A stretch of DNA of 64,000 bases from Streptomyces sp. NBC_00539 (GTDB lineage Bacteria; Actinomycetota; Actinomycetes; Streptomycetales; Streptomycetaceae), in contig NZ_CP107811.1 in the NCBI RefSeq assembly GCF_036346105.1, positions 6,405,501-6,469,500 on the forward strand, in the 5' to 3' direction. The notes beneath the pieces were generated by a model, which searched no databases, was not told the origin of the DNA, and saw only the letters and a program-made list of their open reading frames with translations. The translations under genes were made by a program, and so were the position numbers. Positions 1-8,515 of this stretch are shown piece by piece (position 1 is the stretch's first letter; each line of letters opens with the position of its first letter).

Positions 1-44
1 GTGCGGTGACCGAGGACCGCGGCCGTCCGAGCGGGCCCGAGGGG

Positions 45-1379
45 TTACTTCGGGGTGACCCAGACCTGGCGCTTGTTCGCGTTCGCCGTGTAGAGCTGGA
101 CGGCGGTCCCGTTGGCGGTGGACCCGCCGGTCACGTCGAGCACCTTGCCCGACGCCACGTGGACGATCTGGCCCTTGGCGTTGACGGACCAGCGCTGGGC
201 CGGCGTGCCGTTGCAGTCGTAGAGGCTGATCTTGTCACCGTTGGCACCGGCGTTGCGTGCGTCGTCCAGGCACTTGCCCAGCGCGCGCAGCGTCCCGTCC
301 TTGCCCAGGATCCACGACTGCGCCGCGGACCCGTTGCAGGTGTAGAGCTGGATCTGCGTGCCGTTGGCCGCCTTCCCGCCCTTGACGTCCAGGCACTTGG
401 AGCCGATGCCGGTCACTTTGCCCTGCGGCGCCAGCACGGCGCCGGCACCGGAGGCGAGCAGCCGCAGGCCCTGGACGTCGAACTGCTGGACGTAGGTGCC
501 GGCGCGCTTGTCCTGGTACGCGTAGGCCGGCGAGCACATCACCGGGAACTCGCCGGAGTCGCTCCCCTTGGCGCAGTCGCTCTTGTCCATGCTGCGGTTG
601 GCGTGGGCCAGGCCCAGCGTGTGCCCGAGTTCGTGACTGATGTGGTTGCGCATGTACGTCTCACCCATGGCGGCCGTGGGCTTGCCGGCCGGGGTGAAGA
701 ACTCGTCGTCGATGTAGGCGTGGCCGCTGGTGGCCGTGTCGGGCAGGGAGGAACTGGTGAAGCCACAGCTGAGGTTCGCCATGCCGGAGCCGTCACGGAC
801 CACCTTCCAGCCCGTGTTCCCCATGCTGTCGCCGTCCGGGGGCAGGCACGGGCGGTGCGCGACGCCGATGACCACCTCGCCCCGGGGCCGGGAGTAGTCC
901 CAGCCGACGGGCCTGGTGTCGACGGTCACCGGCAGGTTGGTGATGCGGCGCAGGTCCGCGGCGCTCGCCTGAACGTACGGCGCCAGCCAGTCCGCGGACT
1001 TCTGGTCGTAGAACTTGATGGTGTAGCCGGTCTGCAGCCACTTGGTCACGCCGCCCAGTTTCCACCCCTCGCCCTGGAGTGGTGCGGGCGCGGCGGCCAC
1101 GCCCGACTTCGGTGCGGAGCGGGACGCCGGTGCGCCCAGCGACATGACGCCGCCCTTGAAGGCGGTGGTGTCGCTGCCGTAGACGGCGGAGTCCTGCGCG
1201 TGGGCGTCGACGTCCTCCACCGCCGGCAGGGCCGCCGGGGAGCTCGCGGCCTCCGGCGCGGGGTCCTCGTCGGTCTCGGTCCCGAACGCGCTGGAGGTGA
1301 GCTGCATGCTTCCCGCGATCGCGGCGGAGGCCGCCACCGCCGCGAGGATGGATATCCGGTGCTTGCCTGTCAATCGCAA
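45..1379 (-). CDS. Secreted zinc metalloprotease with C-terminal ricin-type lectin domain
   Basis: Predicted exported endopeptidase that binds glycans. The TTG start at 1379 gives 444 aa; it has a GAGAGG ribosome site about 10 bases upstream and places a Sec-type signal peptide (basic residues, then a hydrophobic Ala-rich stretch) at the N terminus. No ATG or GTG fits as well. The zinc motif HELGHTLGLAH begins at residue 249, giving three His ligands and catalytic Glu250 (metzincin-like HExxHxxGxxH). The last ~125 residues are a beta-trefoil ricin-B lectin, seen as repeats of the type KCLDVKGG..NGTQIQLYTCNG..AQ.W. Family knowledge suggests degradation of extracellular protein while attached to polysaccharide. 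It lies 160 bp downstream of the oxidoreductase operon on the same strand and probably has its own promoter. The function call is firm; the substrate is unknown. Confidence 0.85.
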   Translation of the reverse strand: MRLTGKHRISILAAVAASAAIAGSMQLTSSAFGTETDEDPAPEAASSPAALPAVEDVDAHAQDSAVYGSDTTAFKGGVMSLGAPASRSAPKSGVAAAPAPLQGEGWKLGGVTKWLQTGYTIKFYDQKSADWLAPYVQASAADLRRITNLPVTVDTRPVGWDYSRPRGEVVIGVAHRPCLPPDGDSMGNTGWKVVRDGSGMANLSCGFTSSSLPDTATSGHAYIDDEFFTPAGKPTAAMGETYMRNHISHELGHTLGLAHANRSMDKSDCAKGSDSGEFPVMCSPAYAYQDKRAGTYVQQFDVQGLRLLASGAGAVLAPQGKVTGIGSKCLDVKGGKAANGTQIQLYTCNGSAAQSWILGKDGTLRALGKCLDDARNAGANGDKISLYDCNGTPAQRWSVNAKGQIVHVASGKVLDVTGGSTANGTAVQLYTANANKRQVWVTPK

Positions 1380-1539
1380 GTGTTCGATGCCTCTCGTCAA
1401 GAGTCGCCACCCGCCCGCGAGAATCGAACAGATGATAGGCCAGCGCAGCAGGCTCACCTGCCTCGGGGGCGTCCCGTCACGTGTCGTCAAAACATGTCGC
1501 CCACAGGTCACTTGGCGCCCCATCGGCCGGTGTCTGCCG

Positions 1540-2730
1540 TCAGCCGAGCCGCACCACGACCGGACCACCCGTGAGGTCGACGCCGGCCGTCCACCCCTGC
1601 GGCAGCCTCAGCGACCGCGACGGCGACACCCGGCCCGGGAACCGGCGCCGCCACAGCAGCCGCCCGTCCTGCCCGACCGTCACCACGGGGCTCGTCAGCG
1701 CTTCCCCCGACCGCAGGAGCAACGGCCGGCCGGCCAGACCCGTGACCCGGCTCGGCGTCACCCACACCAGCGGCGCCCGTACGGCCAGCGGCACTCCTGC
1801 ACCGGGCCAGGCGGCGCCCGACAGGTGGGCCAGCACCGAGGCCGCCGCGGCGGCGCCTTCGGCGGCGGCGGTGGCCGCGCTCTCGATGCCGTGGAGCACG
1901 TTGCCGACCGCGAACACCCCTGGCGTGGACGTACGGAACGAGGCGTCCACGCAGGGGCCGCGGGTCCCGGGGTCCAGGGTGACCCCGCCGCGGCGGGCCA
2001 GTTCGTGGTCGGGGATCCAGTCGCCGGTGAACACCACCGTGTCGCAGGCGAGCACCCCCGACCGGCCGTCGGCGTGCTGCAGGACCACGCCCGACAGGCG
2101 TCCGCGGCCGCGCAGTCGGGCCACCGTCGTCGCCGTGAGCAGCGGGACCCCCGGCAGCGCGGTGCCGCGCGGGCGGTCGGTGACCACCGCCACCACCTGC
2201 GCACCGGCCCGGCGCAGCGTACGTACCGCATGGCGCGCCACCGGTTCGGCGCCCACCACCACGGCCCGCCGGCCGACCGCCTGCCCGTACAGATGGACCG
2301 ACTGCTGGAGCTCCCCGGTGGTCAGCACGCCCGCCGGGCGGGAGCCGGGCACCAGCCGGGCGCTGCGCGGCCGCTCCCGTGCACCCGTGGCGAGGACGAC
2401 GGCCCGCGCAGTGATCCGCTCCAGGGCCGCCGGGCTCGTGGTGTCCAAGGACAGGGGACCGGCCCAGCCGGTGGCACTGACACCCGTACGGACCGAGGCT
2501 CCCGCGCCGACCGCGGCCTCCGTGGCCCGCCGTGCGTACTCCGGTCCCCGCAGCCAGGGGCGCGACGGCCGGCCGAACCCGCCGTGGTCGCAGTGGCGCG
2601 GAACCCCTCCCGCGTCCTGCTCGCGCTCCACGACCTCGATCCGCCCGGCGCCGGCGCCCGCGAGACGGCGGGCGAGGGCCAGACCGGCGGGCCCGGCGCC
2701 GACGACGAGCACGTCGACCGTGCGGTTCAC
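1540..2730 (-). CDS. FAD/NAD(P)-dependent oxidoreductase, third gene of glycerol-type operon
   Basis: A 396-aa cytoplasmic flavoprotein. The N terminus carries a dinucleotide-binding VVGAGPAGLALARRL motif, a second Rossmann segment begins at VVVGAEPVARHAV, and the C-terminal FAD site resembles TPGVFAVGNVLHG. This is the pyridine nucleotide-disulfide reductase fold without the CxxxxC redox pair. The GTG start (2728-2730) overlaps the TGA of the upstream gene as GTGA, so translation is probably coupled. In related operons such a protein pairs with a GlpA-like subunit, and both may pass electrons from glycerol 3-phosphate or another polyol phosphate to an acceptor; this is inference. HcnB/OoxA-like amino-acid oxidase subunits are an alternative reading. 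Confidence 0.8.
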   Translation of the reverse strand: MNRTVDVLVVGAGPAGLALARRLAGAGAGRIEVVEREQDAGGVPRHCDHGGFGRPSRPWLRGPEYARRATEAAVGAGASVRTGVSATGWAGPLSLDTTSPAALERITARAVVLATGARERPRSARLVPGSRPAGVLTTGELQQSVHLYGQAVGRRAVVVGAEPVARHAVRTLRRAGAQVVAVVTDRPRGTALPGVPLLTATTVARLRGRGRLSGVVLQHADGRSGVLACDTVVFTGDWIPDHELARRGGVTLDPGTRGPCVDASFRTSTPGVFAVGNVLHGIESAATAAAEGAAAAASVLAHLSGAAWPGAGVPLAVRAPLVWVTPSRVTGLAGRPLLLRSGEALTSPVVTVGQDGRLLWRRRFPGRVSPSRSLRLPQGWTAGVDLTGGPVVVRLG

Positions 2731-4124
2731 CGGCGGCCCTCCTCGAACAGCGCGCGGACGGCAGCGCCGCAGTGGAAGCCCTGGCAGCGGCCGCCCCGCG
2801 CGCGGGTGCGGCGCCGCAGACCGTCCAGCGAGCCGGGCGGGACGGTCCCCGCGAGCGCGTCGCGGATCTCGCCGCGGGTCACCCGCTCGCAGTGGCAGAC
2901 GATCCGGCCGTACTCCGGGTCCGCCGCGATCATCCGCGCATCGCGGTACGGCCGGGGGAACGCCTCCCCCAGGTTCGGCATCCGCACCGGCTCCAGCTCC
3001 CGTGCGCCCGTCACCGGCAGACCGCCGTCGCCGAGCAGCGCCACCACGTGGGCGGCGATCGCCATCGAGGCGGTCAGGCCCGTCGACCGGATCCCGCCGA
3101 CGGTCACGTACCGTTGCGCGGGGTGGGCCCGGATCGCGTAGTCCTCGGACCCGGTGGCGGCCCGCAGTCCCGCGTACACGGCGGTGACCTCCTCCTCCAG
3201 GAGCGCGGGCAGGATGCGCCGGCCCTTCTCCCGCAGCAGCGCGAGGCCTTCGGCGGTCGATCCGGTCGCGGTCTTGTCGTCCAGGTCCTCGGCGGTCGGC
3301 CCGAGCATCACGTTCCCGTACACCGTCGGCGTCACCAGCACCCCCTTGCCGAGCGCGCCGGGCACGGGCAGCAGGATGTGCCGCACCAGGCCGCGGGCGA
3401 GTTCGTCGAAGACGATCAGCTGGCCGCGCCGGGGCGTCACGGTGAAGTCCGCGTGACCGAGGAGCCGGTCGATCTCGTCGGCGTACAGGCCGGCGGCGTT
3501 GACGAGGTGGCGGGTGCGCAGTGGTCCCCGGCTGGTGCCGAGGAGGTGCCCTTCGCCCGGAGTCACGGACTGGACACGGCAGTTGAGGTGCAGGTCGGTG
3601 CCGGCGCGGACGGCCTGCGTGGCGTAGGCGAGGGTGGTGGTCCAAGGGCAGATGATGGACTCGCCCGGCACGTCGAGCGCCCCCAGCACCCCGGGGCCGA
3701 GCTCCGGTTCACGGGCCCGCACCTCCTCGGCCGGGATGATCCGGGCCGAGCGGTAGTCGTTGCGCACGGCCTTCTCCGCGAGGCCCGGCAGCGCCGCCAG
3801 CTGCTCCTCGTCCCAGGCCACCAGGAGCGCCCCGAGCGGTTCCACCGGGATGCCGGTGTCGGCGGCGTACGCGGCGAGTCGGCGCTGTCCCTCCCGGACG
3901 AGCCGGGACTCCAGGGTTGCGGGCACCGCGTCGAAGCCGGTGTGCAGGATGGCGGTGTTGGCCTTGGAGGTGCCGTCGCCGACGTCGTCGCCGGCCTCGA
4001 CCAGGGCGATCCGCAAGGGAAGGCGGGCCAGTTCGCGGGCGATGGCCGAGCCCACCACCCCGGCGCCGACGACCGTCACGTCGTACTCCCCGCCGGGCAG
4101 GGCACCGCCGGTGGTGACGCTCAT
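2727..4124 (-). CDS. GlpA-like FAD-dependent dehydrogenase with BFD-type [2Fe-2S] domain
   Basis: A 465-aa protein starting at the ATG that overlaps the kinase stop codon (ATGA). Residues ~15-370 form a DAO/GlpD-like FAD domain with VVGAGVVGSAIARELARL and a C-terminal GGIRSTGLTASMAIA segment. The last ~75 residues form a BFD-like [2Fe-2S] domain with Cys pairs in CHCERVTRGEI and GGRCQGFHCG. This matches GlpA-type anaerobic glycerol-3-phosphate dehydrogenases and related polyol-phosphate dehydrogenases. No GlpC membrane anchor is nearby, so the electron acceptor is unknown; the downstream flavoprotein may take that role. L-2-hydroxyglutarate oxidase-like proteins share the fold, but the Fe-S tail and the adjacent kinase favour the GlpA type. 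Confidence 0.82.
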   Translation of the reverse strand: MSVTTGGALPGGEYDVTVVGAGVVGSAIARELARLPLRIALVEAGDDVGDGTSKANTAILHTGFDAVPATLESRLVREGQRRLAAYAADTGIPVEPLGALLVAWDEEQLAALPGLAEKAVRNDYRSARIIPAEEVRAREPELGPGVLGALDVPGESIICPWTTTLAYATQAVRAGTDLHLNCRVQSVTPGEGHLLGTSRGPLRTRHLVNAAGLYADEIDRLLGHADFTVTPRRGQLIVFDELARGLVRHILLPVPGALGKGVLVTPTVYGNVMLGPTAEDLDDKTATGSTAEGLALLREKGRRILPALLEEEVTAVYAGLRAATGSEDYAIRAHPAQRYVTVGGIRSTGLTASMAIAAHVVALLGDGGLPVTGARELEPVRMPNLGEAFPRPYRDARMIAADPEYGRIVCHCERVTRGEIRDALAGTVPPGSLDGLRRRTRARGGRCQGFHCGAAVRALFEEGRR

Positions 4125-5557
4125 CCCGGGCCGTCGAGCAGGGCCGAGACCGCCCTGCGGAAGCGGGCCCGGCGCTCCGCGGCCTGACCGGCGCCGGCCC
4201 TCGGCTCGTACACCGCGGACGGCTTCCACTCCGGGACGGCCTCCTCGACGCCGAGCGCGGGATCGAGCCCCAGCCGGGCGACCGCGCCGACGCCCAGCGC
4301 GGTGGCGTCCGGCAGCGCGGACACCTCCACCGGGACCTGGAGCAGGTCCGCCTGGGCCTGCATGAGCAGCGCGGACCGGGTCAGGCCCCCGTCCACGCGC
4401 AGGGCGGTCAGCGGCGTGCCCAGATCACCGGCGACCGCGTCCGTGAGCTCTGCCACCTGAGCGGCGATACCGTCGCACAGGGCCCGCACCAGGTGCCCGG
4501 CAGTGGTGTCGAGGCCGAGTCCGGTGACCGAGCCCCGCAGGTCGCCCCGCCACCACGGGGCGGCGAGCCCGGCGAGCGCGGGGACGAAGGTGACGCCGCC
4601 CGCGTCCTGCACGCTGCCGCCCACGGTGTCGATGTCCCCGGCGCCGGAGATCACGCCGAGATCGGTCAGCCAGCGCACGGCGGACGCGGCCGTGTACACC
4701 TGTCCGTCCAGGCAGTAGCTGGTCCGGCCGGCCAGCCGCCAGGCCACGCAGCCCACCAGCCCGGAGGCGCTGCGGCGGGGGAGGGGGCCGGTCTGCGCGA
4801 GCAGGAACGCCCCCGTGCCGTAGGTGCACTTGGCGGCGCCGGGCTCGGTGGCGCTCTGGGCGAGCAGCGCCGCCTGTTGGTCCACGAGCAGCCCGGTCAG
4901 CGGCAGCTCGGGTCCGAAGGCGGTGGTGGTGCCGACGCGGGTGTCCGCGTCGACGATCTCGGGGAGCCGTTCGCCCGCGAGGCCGAACGTGTCGAGCGCC
5001 GTCCGGGACCAGCCCACGGTGTCGAGGTCGAGCAACTGGGTGCGGCCGGCCGTCGCCGCGTCCGTCACGAACGCACCGGTGAGGCGGTGCACCAGCCACA
5101 CGTCGCTGGTCGTGACGACGCCATCCCGGGTCAGGTGGCGGCGTATCCAGGCCATCTTGGGAGCGGCGAAGTACGGGTCGAGCGGCAGACCGGTCGTCTG
5201 CCGCAACGAAGGTGCGTGGGCCGCGAGTTCCTCGCAGAGCGGTTCGGCCCGCCGGTCCTGCCAGACGATCGCGTCGGTCAGCGGCTCACCGCTCGCCGGG
5301 TCCCAGGCGAGAACGGTCTCGCCCTGGTTGGCCAGGCCCACGGCGACGACCGGCTCACCGGCCGCGGCGAGCGCCGCCCGCCCCGCCCCGACGACCGAGG
5401 CCAGCAGCTCGCGGGGGTCCACCTCCACCCGGCCGCCCGGCAAGTATCGGGGGCGCACCGGCGCGGACCCGGAGCCGATGACCCCGCGTACCGGACAGAC
5501 GACGAGGGCCTTGGTGCCCGAAGTGCCCTGGTCGACAGCGAGCACCGGGCCCGTCAT
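4121..5557 (-). CDS. FGGY-family carbohydrate kinase, glycerol kinase-like
   Basis: A 478-aa cytoplasmic kinase. The N-terminal phosphate-1 loop reads LAVDQGTSGTKALVV, followed by NQGETVLAWD and IVWQDRR, all typical of glycerol/xylulose kinases; DGGLTRSALLMQ is the adenosine motif. The ATG at 5557 has a GGAG ribosome site 6 bases upstream. The longer reading frame beginning at 5626 has no signal for it. This is the first gene of a three-gene coupled operon: the kinase would phosphorylate glycerol or another polyol and the two downstream flavoproteins would oxidise the product. No GlpF channel is present. Whether glycerol is the true substrate cannot be told from sequence alone. Confidence 0.85.
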   Translation of the reverse strand: MTGPVLAVDQGTSGTKALVVCPVRGVIGSGSAPVRPRYLPGGRVEVDPRELLASVVGAGRAALAAAGEPVVAVGLANQGETVLAWDPASGEPLTDAIVWQDRRAEPLCEELAAHAPSLRQTTGLPLDPYFAAPKMAWIRRHLTRDGVVTTSDVWLVHRLTGAFVTDAATAGRTQLLDLDTVGWSRTALDTFGLAGERLPEIVDADTRVGTTTAFGPELPLTGLLVDQQAALLAQSATEPGAAKCTYGTGAFLLAQTGPLPRRSASGLVGCVAWRLAGRTSYCLDGQVYTAASAVRWLTDLGVISGAGDIDTVGGSVQDAGGVTFVPALAGLAAPWWRGDLRGSVTGLGLDTTAGHLVRALCDGIAAQVAELTDAVAGDLGTPLTALRVDGGLTRSALLMQAQADLLQVPVEVSALPDATALGVGAVARLGLDPALGVEEAVPEWKPSAVYEPRAGAGQAAERRARFRRAVSALLDGPG

Positions 5558-5695
5558 CACCACTCCGTCCCTGGTGTCGGCTTGTCTGACCGTCGGAAGA
5601 ATCCACCAGCGGAGGCCGTGCGTCAAGATCCCCCAGACGCCCCGCCCAGGCGACGCTGACGCAAAGTCATATGTCTTTTGTGGCCGGTTACTTGC

Positions 5696-5741
5696 GTTCG
5701 AACAAGAATCTGGTTCCGGAAGGGGCCGGTCACCCTATAGT
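5696..5741. promoter_or_regulatory. Divergent control region with GTTCGAAC palindrome and TATAGT box
   Basis: The 270-bp gap between the divergent kinase operon and the gene at 5829 contains the only AT-rich stretch of the neighbourhood. GTTCGAAC (5696-5703) is a perfect 8-bp palindrome and could bind a DeoR/IclR-type regulator of the polyol operon. TATAGT (5736-5741) is a plausible -10 box for rightward transcription, but no convincing -35 sits at 17-18 bases. Both assignments are tentative. Confidence 0.3.
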
Positions 5742-5769
5742 GATCGCCGATCAACCGAGCCGAGGACTG

Positions 5770-5829
5770 ATGACCACGACAACCGCAAGACGCGCCCGCC
5801 CCGGCCGCCCGTCGACCGGGACGAGGTGA
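5770..5829 (+). CDS. Possible 19-aa leader peptide overlapping the next start
   Basis: A short frame (MTTTTARRARPGRPSTGTR) has a GAGG ribosome-like site 4 bases before its ATG and ends in a TGA that overlaps the downstream ATG as TGATG. This layout would allow translational coupling of the following gene, which itself has only a weak ribosome site. A frame this short may occur by chance in GC-rich DNA. Confidence 0.25.
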   Translation: MTTTTARRARPGRPSTGTR

Positions 5830-6809
5830 TGGCGGGCAGCGACTACCGGCCCGTCTACCACCCCGCCGGCCACGACCACGAGCTGCGCGTGGCCGTCCAG
5901 GACCTGCGCACCGGTCGGTGGGTGTCGATGGCACGCCTGCTCGAACGGACCGAGGGCCTGGGGCTGTGGACCCAGCGCACCCAGGTCCTCGCCGCCGTCG
6001 CCGCCGGATCCGACGTGGTCCAGGCCTGGCGCGCCGAGGAACCGCACAGCGTCGCCGCCACCGTGATGCACACCCGCGTCACCGTCGAACGGGCCGTCCG
6101 CGCCCACCGCGCCGGTCACCCCCGCACCCCCGAGCTGTGGCGGGAAGCGTGGACGGCCTGCCGCGACGCCGCCGCCCTCAGCCCCGCCGACCCCGTGCCC
6201 TGGGTCTGCCTGCTCGCCCTCGCGCCCCTCGACGAACACCGCCGGATGGACGAGCACCGGCTCCCGCCACCCGGCCCGATGCTGCCCCCCGGCCCCTGGG
6301 GAATCCTCGCCGAGGCCGACGAGCGTGACCCGCACAACCGCGAGGCCTACCACCGGATGCTCCAGTTCGTGTACGCGGGCTGCCCCGGACCGCTCTCCGA
6401 GGCCGCCAACTTCGCGCACTGGGCAGCCGGTTCCGCCCCGCCCGGCTCCGCCGCCCACGTCCTGCCGCTCTACGTACGAGTCGAACGCTACCGCCGCGAA
6501 GGCGGCCAGGAGAGGGCGCTGGACCTGCACTGGGTCGCCGAGGAGGCCATCCGCGACGCCGGCCACGCCCTGGACCGCTGGTTCCTGTCCGCCGACCCGC
6601 GCAGCGCCTCCCCGCTCGACCTGAACCACCTGGCCCACGCCCTGTGGGGAGCCCACCGGTTCGAGGAGGCGGCCCGCGTCTTCGACGCGATCGGCCCGTA
6701 CTGGACCCCCCTGCCGTGGGCCCACCGGACCCGCGCCCCGGCCGACCAGGCAGTGGCCGAGGAGGTGTTCCTGCAGGCCAGGTCCCGCAGCCTGGCCGGC
6801 CGGGACTGA
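5829..6809 (+). CDS. Conserved hypothetical protein, helical repeat-like
   Basis: A 326-aa soluble protein of unknown function with no signal peptide or membrane segment. It is rich in Trp, Ala and His and has helix-turn-helix pair patterns reminiscent of TPR-like scaffolds (for example LNHLAHALWGAHRFEEAARVF). The ATG at 5829 overlaps the stop of a possible leader peptide; GTG 5826 is an equally placed alternative. It precedes the APC permease by 66 bp on the same strand and may be co-transcribed with it. I do not recognise a catalytic motif. Confidence 0.65.
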   Translation: MAGSDYRPVYHPAGHDHELRVAVQDLRTGRWVSMARLLERTEGLGLWTQRTQVLAAVAAGSDVVQAWRAEEPHSVAATVMHTRVTVERAVRAHRAGHPRTPELWREAWTACRDAAALSPADPVPWVCLLALAPLDEHRRMDEHRLPPPGPMLPPGPWGILAEADERDPHNREAYHRMLQFVYAGCPGPLSEAANFAHWAAGSAPPGSAAHVLPLYVRVERYRREGGQERALDLHWVAEEAIRDAGHALDRWFLSADPRSASPLDLNHLAHALWGAHRFEEAARVFDAIGPYWTPLPWAHRTRAPADQAVAEEVFLQARSRSLAGRD

Positions 6810-6875
6810 CGCGCCGGCCCACCGTCCCACCCGCTCACCGTCCCCGCGCCCCACCACCCACCCGGAGGAACCACC

Positions 6876-8408
6876 ATGTCCCGAACCGCATGGGCAGCCC
6901 ACAAGGGCGGCAACGCCCCACGCCCCCAGGACGAGGAGGAACGGCTCAGGGAACTCGGCTACCAGCCCGTCCTCGCCCGCCGGATGGACGGCTTCGGCAA
7001 CTTCGCCATCAGCTTCTCCGTCATATCCGTCCTCTCCGGGTGCATGACCCTGTACGGCTTCGGGCTCGGCACCGGCGGCCCCGCCGTGATGCTGTGGGGC
7101 TGGGCCGGCGTCGGCCTGTTCGTGCTCTGCGTCGGCCTCGCCCTGGCCGAGGTGACCAGCGCCTACCCCACCTCGGGGGCGCTCTACTACATGGCCGACC
7201 GGCTCGGGGGACGCCGCTGGGGCTGGTACACCGGCTGGCTGAACCTCCTCGGGCTGCTCGGCGCCATCGCCGGCATCGACTACGGCGCCGCCCTGTTCAC
7301 CGGCGCGTTCCTCAACCTCCAGTTCGGCTTCGTACCCACCTCCGGGTCGACGTTCCTGATCTTCCTCGCGATCCTGCTGCTGCACGCCGCGCTCAACCTC
7401 TTCGGCGTCCGCCTCGTCAGCGTGCTCAACTCCGTGAGCGTGTGGTGGCACCTGGGCGGTGTCGCCCTGATCGTCGGCGCCCTCGCCCTCGTCCCCGACC
7501 ACCACCAGTCCCCGTCGTTCGTCTTCACCCACTTCGTCAACGACACCGGCTGGACCAACCCGTTCTACGTGGCCGCGGTCGGCCTGCTGCTCGCCCAGTA
7601 CACCTTCTCCGGGTACGACGCCTCCGCCCACCTCTCGGAGGAGACCTCGAACGCCTCCGTCTCCGCCGCCAGGGGAATCGTCCGGTCCATCTGGGTCTCA
7701 TGGATCGCCGGGTTCGCCCTGCTCGCCGGCCTGACCTTCGCCATCCAGGACTACGCGACCGTCCAGGGCAGCGCCACCGGCGTCCCGCCCGCCCAGATCT
7801 TCCTCGACGCCCTGGGTTCCGGGGGCGCCAGCGCCCTGCTCCTCGTCGTCATCGTCGCCCAGCTCTTCTGCGGCAACGCCGAGGTGGCCGCCGCGAGCCG
7901 GATGGTGTTCGCGTTCAGCCGGGACAACGCGCTCCCCGGCTCCGCCCTGTGGCGCAAGGTCAGCGGCCGCACCCAGACGCCGGTCCCGGCGGTCTGGCTT
8001 TCGGTCGTCGTCGCGGGCGTGCTCGCGCTGCCGTCGCTGTACTCCGCCACCGCGTACGGGGCGGTGACCGCCATCAACGTCATCGGCATCACGCCCGCCT
8101 ACGCCATCCCGATCTACCTGCGGCTGCGCGCCGGAGACCGGTTCGTGCCCGGTCCGTGGAGCCTGGGCCGCTGGAGCAAGCCGGTCGGCTGGATCGCCGT
8201 CGTCTGGGTGGCGGTCGTCACGGTCCTGTTCTGCCTGCCGCAGAAGTCCCCCGTCACCATCGACTCGATGAACTACGCGGTGATCGCGCTGGCGGTCGTG
8301 CTGGTCCTCGCGAGCGTGTGGTGGGCCGTCGCCCGGCGCTCCTACGGGACCCCGTCCGCGTACGGAACCACCCGCGAGCAGGCGGAGATCGCGGAGGGCA
8401 TCGTCTGA
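6876..8408 (+). CDS. APC-family amino acid/polyamine permease
   Basis: A 510-aa inner-membrane transporter with about 12 predicted hydrophobic segments. The cytoplasmic N tail (LRELGYQPVLARRMDGFGNFAISFSVISVL) and the SGYDASAHLSEET segment are characteristic of the amino acid/choline transporter branch of the APC superfamily, which includes GABA permeases. The ribosome site GGAGG lies 8 bases before the ATG. It probably imports an amino acid, amine or choline-like compound by cation symport. The exact substrate cannot be read from sequence. It sits downstream of the unknown gene at 5829. Confidence 0.88.
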   Translation: MSRTAWAAHKGGNAPRPQDEEERLRELGYQPVLARRMDGFGNFAISFSVISVLSGCMTLYGFGLGTGGPAVMLWGWAGVGLFVLCVGLALAEVTSAYPTSGALYYMADRLGGRRWGWYTGWLNLLGLLGAIAGIDYGAALFTGAFLNLQFGFVPTSGSTFLIFLAILLLHAALNLFGVRLVSVLNSVSVWWHLGGVALIVGALALVPDHHQSPSFVFTHFVNDTGWTNPFYVAAVGLLLAQYTFSGYDASAHLSEETSNASVSAARGIVRSIWVSWIAGFALLAGLTFAIQDYATVQGSATGVPPAQIFLDALGSGGASALLLVVIVAQLFCGNAEVAAASRMVFAFSRDNALPGSALWRKVSGRTQTPVPAVWLSVVVAGVLALPSLYSATAYGAVTAINVIGITPAYAIPIYLRLRAGDRFVPGPWSLGRWSKPVGWIAVVWVAVVTVLFCLPQKSPVTIDSMNYAVIALAVVLVLASVWWAVARRSYGTPSAYGTTREQAEIAEGIV

Positions 8409-8515
8409 TCCCCTCCGACGCGCCCGCCCTGCCGGGCGGGCGCCCACGGCCCGCGACTGATGACATGTGCCGGTGCGACGTGGACAATCGGAGCCACTGA
8501 CGTCGGGGGGCGCTG

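Noticed and set aside
6-1574. Long plus-strand frame opposite the metalloprotease
   Set aside because: Antisense shadow caused by GC-rich third positions; composition is Val/Arg/His-rich without any domain, while the minus strand has a complete protease-lectin.
4824-5828. N-terminal extension of the gene at 5829
   Set aside because: It would run antisense through the kinase gene; Ser/Arg/Pro-rich text and no ribosome site.
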